Origin: Burkholderiales bacterium
GTDB lineage: Bacteria; Pseudomonadota; Gammaproteobacteria; Burkholderiales; Casimicrobiaceae
NCBI GenBank assembly: GCA_025354075.1
Contig: JANXNO010000461.1
Coordinates: 1 to 11,119, forward strand
DNA length: 11,119 nucleotides
Reading direction: 5' to 3'
Below the pieces are notes generated by a model, which was given only the letters and a program-made list of their open reading frames with translations, made no database searches and was not told where the DNA came from. Shown one piece after another: positions 9,182-11,119 of the stretch. Position numbers and translations under genes: made by a program. Every line of letters begins with the position of its first letter. Within the stretch, counting starts at the first letter, position 1.

Positions 9182-10480
9182 ATGATCGTTATGGCTGCTT
9201 CACCGTTTCGCGTTTGGGTTACGCAACTGATTCGAGGCATCTGCGCGTTGACAGCGCTCCTCGCCATCGCCGCCCACGCAACCGCAGGCCTTCCGGGCAC
9301 GCTGGACCCGTTTTGGGCTAACGGCACCGCGCTGGGGTCGGGCAAGCTCATCACCACCCTTGGCCCGCGCGCTGATCGGGCGACAGCGATGGCGGTGCAG
9401 CCCGATGGCCGCGTGCTGGTCGCAGGTTTTTGTCAGGACATTGGCCTGTGCGCAGCGCGCTACACGTCCGATGGCGTGCTTGATGCGAGCTTCGGTGGCA
9501 ACGGCAAATTGCCGCAAATTTTTGTACCGAACGTAGCAAATGTTTCGGCAACGCTCGCGCTACTACCCGGTGGAAAATTCTTGCTCGCGGGCACGTGTTC
9601 CGATCTGGGCAGCAACGATTTTTGTGTGTTCCGGTTCAACGCGGACGGCAGCATTGACGCCACGTTTGGCCCAGGCGCAACGGAGGGCTCAGTCATCACG
9701 CCCATCGGCAGCGGCGATGATCGCGTGCAGGCAATGCTCACGCAGCCCGATGGCAAAATTGTGGTGGCAGGCACTTGCAACAACGGCGTCGATAGCGATT
9801 TTTGCGCCGCACGTTATCTGCCCAACGGCACGCTGGATGCCAGTTTTGGCGGCGGCGGCAAACTCATCACCGCATTCAGCAATCGCGACGATGTGGTCAA
9901 CGCCATGGCGCTGCAAGCCGACGGAAAACTGCTGCTCGCGGGCTATTGCAACAATGGCGTCACGGATGATGTTTGCGCGCTGCGCTACGAGATCAACGGC
10001 ACGGTCGATGCGAGCTTCGGTGTGAGCGGCAAGCTCATTGTGGTCGTAGGCAGCAGCGTTTCCGTGGCTTATGCAGTGACGCTGCAATCCGACGGAAAAC
10101 TGCTAATCGCCGCACAGTGTTTCACCGGCAGCAAAGTCGATTTCTGCACGCTGCGATACAACGCCAACGGGACGCTCGACACGAGCTTCGGCGGCGGCGG
10201 CACGCTCGTCACCTCGGTCGGCACGGGTAACGATTACGTCACCGCCATGATGCTGCAATCCGACGGCAAATTGATCCTCGCGGGGCATTGCGCCGTGAGC
10301 GGCCAATTGGATTTCTGCGCCGTGCGCACCACCGCAGCGGGCGCACTCGACGCCACGTTCGGCACCGGCGGCAAACTCAGCACCGCGATCAGCAACGGTT
10401 TCACACCCGCCACCAGCAACGATTTCGTCACCGCGATCACGTTGCAGCCCGACGGCAAGCTGCTGCTTGCGGGCCACTGA
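9182..10480 (+). CDS. Secreted delta-60-repeat protein, ended early by an in-frame TGA
   Basis: ATG 9182 follows AAGGA (9170-9174) by seven bases. A signal peptide (hydrophobic stretch ICALTALLAIAA, cleavage near AHATAG) predicts export. The product has 432 residues and is built of seven delta-60-type repeats of about 58 residues. Each has a LDASFGGGGK-like start, a QPDGKLLLAG strand, then a Cys and a second Cys about ten residues on (for example AGYC with DVCALRY). Delta-60 repeats are thought to form beta-propellers. The frame is closed by TGA at 10478-10480, inside repeat 7, where all six other repeats have cysteine; homologous sequence continues in the same frame to 10741. The gene is therefore either recently broken or read through. 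A truncated but exported propeller is also possible. The open frame reaches back to 9134, but the RBS supports 9182. Confidence 0.85.
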   Translation: MIVMAASPFRVWVTQLIRGICALTALLAIAAHATAGLPGTLDPFWANGTALGSGKLITTLGPRADRATAMAVQPDGRVLVAGFCQDIGLCAARYTSDGVLDASFGGNGKLPQIFVPNVANVSATLALLPGGKFLLAGTCSDLGSNDFCVFRFNADGSIDATFGPGATEGSVITPIGSGDDRVQAMLTQPDGKIVVAGTCNNGVDSDFCAARYLPNGTLDASFGGGGKLITAFSNRDDVVNAMALQADGKLLLAGYCNNGVTDDVCALRYEINGTVDASFGVSGKLIVVVGSSVSVAYAVTLQSDGKLLIAAQCFTGSKVDFCTLRYNANGTLDTSFGGGGTLVTSVGTGNDYVTAMMLQSDGKLILAGHCAVSGQLDFCAVRTTAAGALDATFGTGGKLSTAISNGFTPATSNDFVTAITLQPDGKLLLAGH

Positions 10481-10511
10481 CGCAGCGGCACCTTTGACAA
10501 ATTTTGCGTCA
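10478..10511 (+). other. Small inverted repeat beginning at the interrupting TGA
   Basis: TGACGCA (10478-10484) is exactly complementary to TGCGTCA (10505-10511) around a 20-base loop, so the stop codon lies in the base of a potential mRNA stem-loop. Bacterial selenocysteine insertion elements also sit at this position. However, a 7-bp stem can occur by chance, and I see no clear apical stem with a bulged U. Confidence 0.25.
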
Positions 10512-10741
10512 CACGCTACGACGGCGGACCATTCCCGGCACCCGCCTGCTCGCTCGACATTGACGGCGATACCCAAGTGCTCGCCACCACCGACTCGCTG
10601 ATCCATGCGCGCATCGCGCTCGGCATTCGCGGCGATGCCGTGGTTGCGGGCATCACCTTCCCGATCAACGCGCAACGACAAACATGGACGCAGATTCGTG
10701 GGCATTTGGTGACGGCGTGTGGGATGGTGTTACCGCTGTAA
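10481..10741 (+). pseudogene. Same-frame continuation of the delta-60 gene (rest of repeat 7 plus C-terminal module)
   Basis: Directly after the TGA the same frame runs 86 codons to TAA at 10739-10741. It completes repeat 7 (FCVTRYDGG). From 10547 it encodes CSLDIDGDTQVLATTDSL, a helix with ARIALG, and a final Cys near LVTACG. This is the same C-terminal module as the RCC1 protein at 7360. Restoring one codon would give a 519-residue protein with both ends intact, so the interruption looks like a single-base change (TGC or TGT to TGA) and not decay. Confidence 0.8.
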
Positions 10742-10762
10742 TACGAACCTGTTGCGATTTTT

Positions 10763-10832
10763 TGCAGGAGCCGCTCTGCGTCGACCCGCGTCCACTTTGG
10801 CAACGCGGGTCGCGGCAGAGCCGCTCCTACAA
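10763..10832. repeat. REP-type hairpin upstream of the last gene
   Basis: The outer arms are GCAGGAGCCGCTCTGC and GCAGAGCCGCTCCTAC, with an inner CGACCCGCGT/ACGCGGGTCG perfect stem. The loop TCCACTTTGGCA is close to that of the element at 8997. It starts 22 bases after the TAA at 10741. Confidence 0.85.
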
Positions 10833-10866
10833 ATGCGCTCGTCAGCCGTGAATCTTTTTTTCGCGA

Positions 10867-10895
10867 TGTCTGGTTTCGACCAACGCGCTCGTTCT
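10867..10895 (+). promoter_or_regulatory. ECF-type promoter motif TGTC-N19-CGTTCT (last, partial gene)
   Basis: TGTCTGGTTTC begins at 10867 and CGTTCT at 10890, with first-base spacing 23. It is 66 bases before the ATG at 10956. The GCGCTCGTTCT end is identical to the copy at 9100. Confidence 0.6.
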
Positions 10896-10955
10896 TCCGT
10901 GTGACGGCGAAGGGTTTTCACCTTCGCGCATCCCGCAAACACACGGAGAGCAGGC

Positions 10956-11119
10956 ATGATGAATTGGACTCACATTGACAGCAACAAACAGCGCATAAAG
11001 GTTTGCTTGCGCGCCGCACGCCGCCTGCTCGCGCAGGCATTTCTGGTCGCAACGATGCTGCTGGTCTCATCGACTGCGGCAGCCTTGGTGAATGCCGTAG
11101 TCACCATCAGCAATACGGA
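10956..11119 (+). CDS. Probable exported protein, first 54 codons (3' end beyond window edge)
   Basis: ATG 10956 (or the adjacent ATG 10959) follows GGAGAG (10945-10950). The frame is open to the window edge. The first 30 residues are polar and basic, followed by a hydrophobic segment (LLAQAFLVATMLLVSS) and a likely cleavage site after STAAA, so the product is predicted to be exported. Too little remains to assign a family. The promoter motif at 10867 and the REP at 10763 place it in the same arrangement as the delta-60 gene upstream. It may be another secreted repeat protein. Confidence 0.7.
   Translation, partial: MMNWTHIDSNKQRIKVCLRAARRLLAQAFLVATMLLVSSTAAALVNAVVTISNT

Overview
The window looks like a chromosomal stretch from a GC-rich proteobacterium, most likely a betaproteobacterium. 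The hisZ-purA pair on the minus strand is an arrangement common there and in pseudomonads. The intergenic regions carry many REP-type hairpins built on GTAGGAGCGGC or GTAGGCGCGGC. The assignment is inference, because no rRNA or other phylogenetic marker is present.

Layout. Positions 1-1841 (minus strand) hold housekeeping genes: the 5' part of purA (cut by the window edge) and complete hisZ, with a REP hairpin between them. From about 1960 onward everything is on the plus strand and looks accessory: an alpha/beta hydrolase (2275-3216); an ECF sigma factor of the type encoded next to Ser/Thr kinases (3441-4007); a 940-residue membrane Ser/Thr kinase with a helical-repeat C-terminus (4105-6927); an orphan fragment resembling the 3' end of such a kinase (about 6981-7178); a secreted RCC1-repeat protein (7360-8721); a secreted delta-60-repeat protein interrupted by an in-frame TGA (9182-10480, homology continuing to 10741); and the first 54 codons of another apparently exported protein (10956 to the edge).

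The most interesting feature is regulatory. A bipartite motif, TGTC-N19-CGTTCT, occurs 40-66 bases before the start codon of four plus-strand genes (hydrolase, RCC1 protein, delta-60 protein, last partial gene), with identical spacing each time. It has the shape of an ECF promoter and lies around a sigma factor/kinase locus. I propose a local regulon: the kinase senses a signal, switches on the sigma factor (probably by threonine phosphorylation, as reported for one member of this family), and the sigma factor drives secreted, cysteine-paired repeat proteins. Two of these share a C-terminal EF-hand/dockerin-like module.

The intergenic DNA is also rich in repeats: seven REP-like or other hairpin elements, and two copies of a 120-140 bp imperfect palindrome. 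In two places palindrome, REP, promoter motif and RBS follow one another as a roughly 310-330 bp leader in front of unrelated genes.
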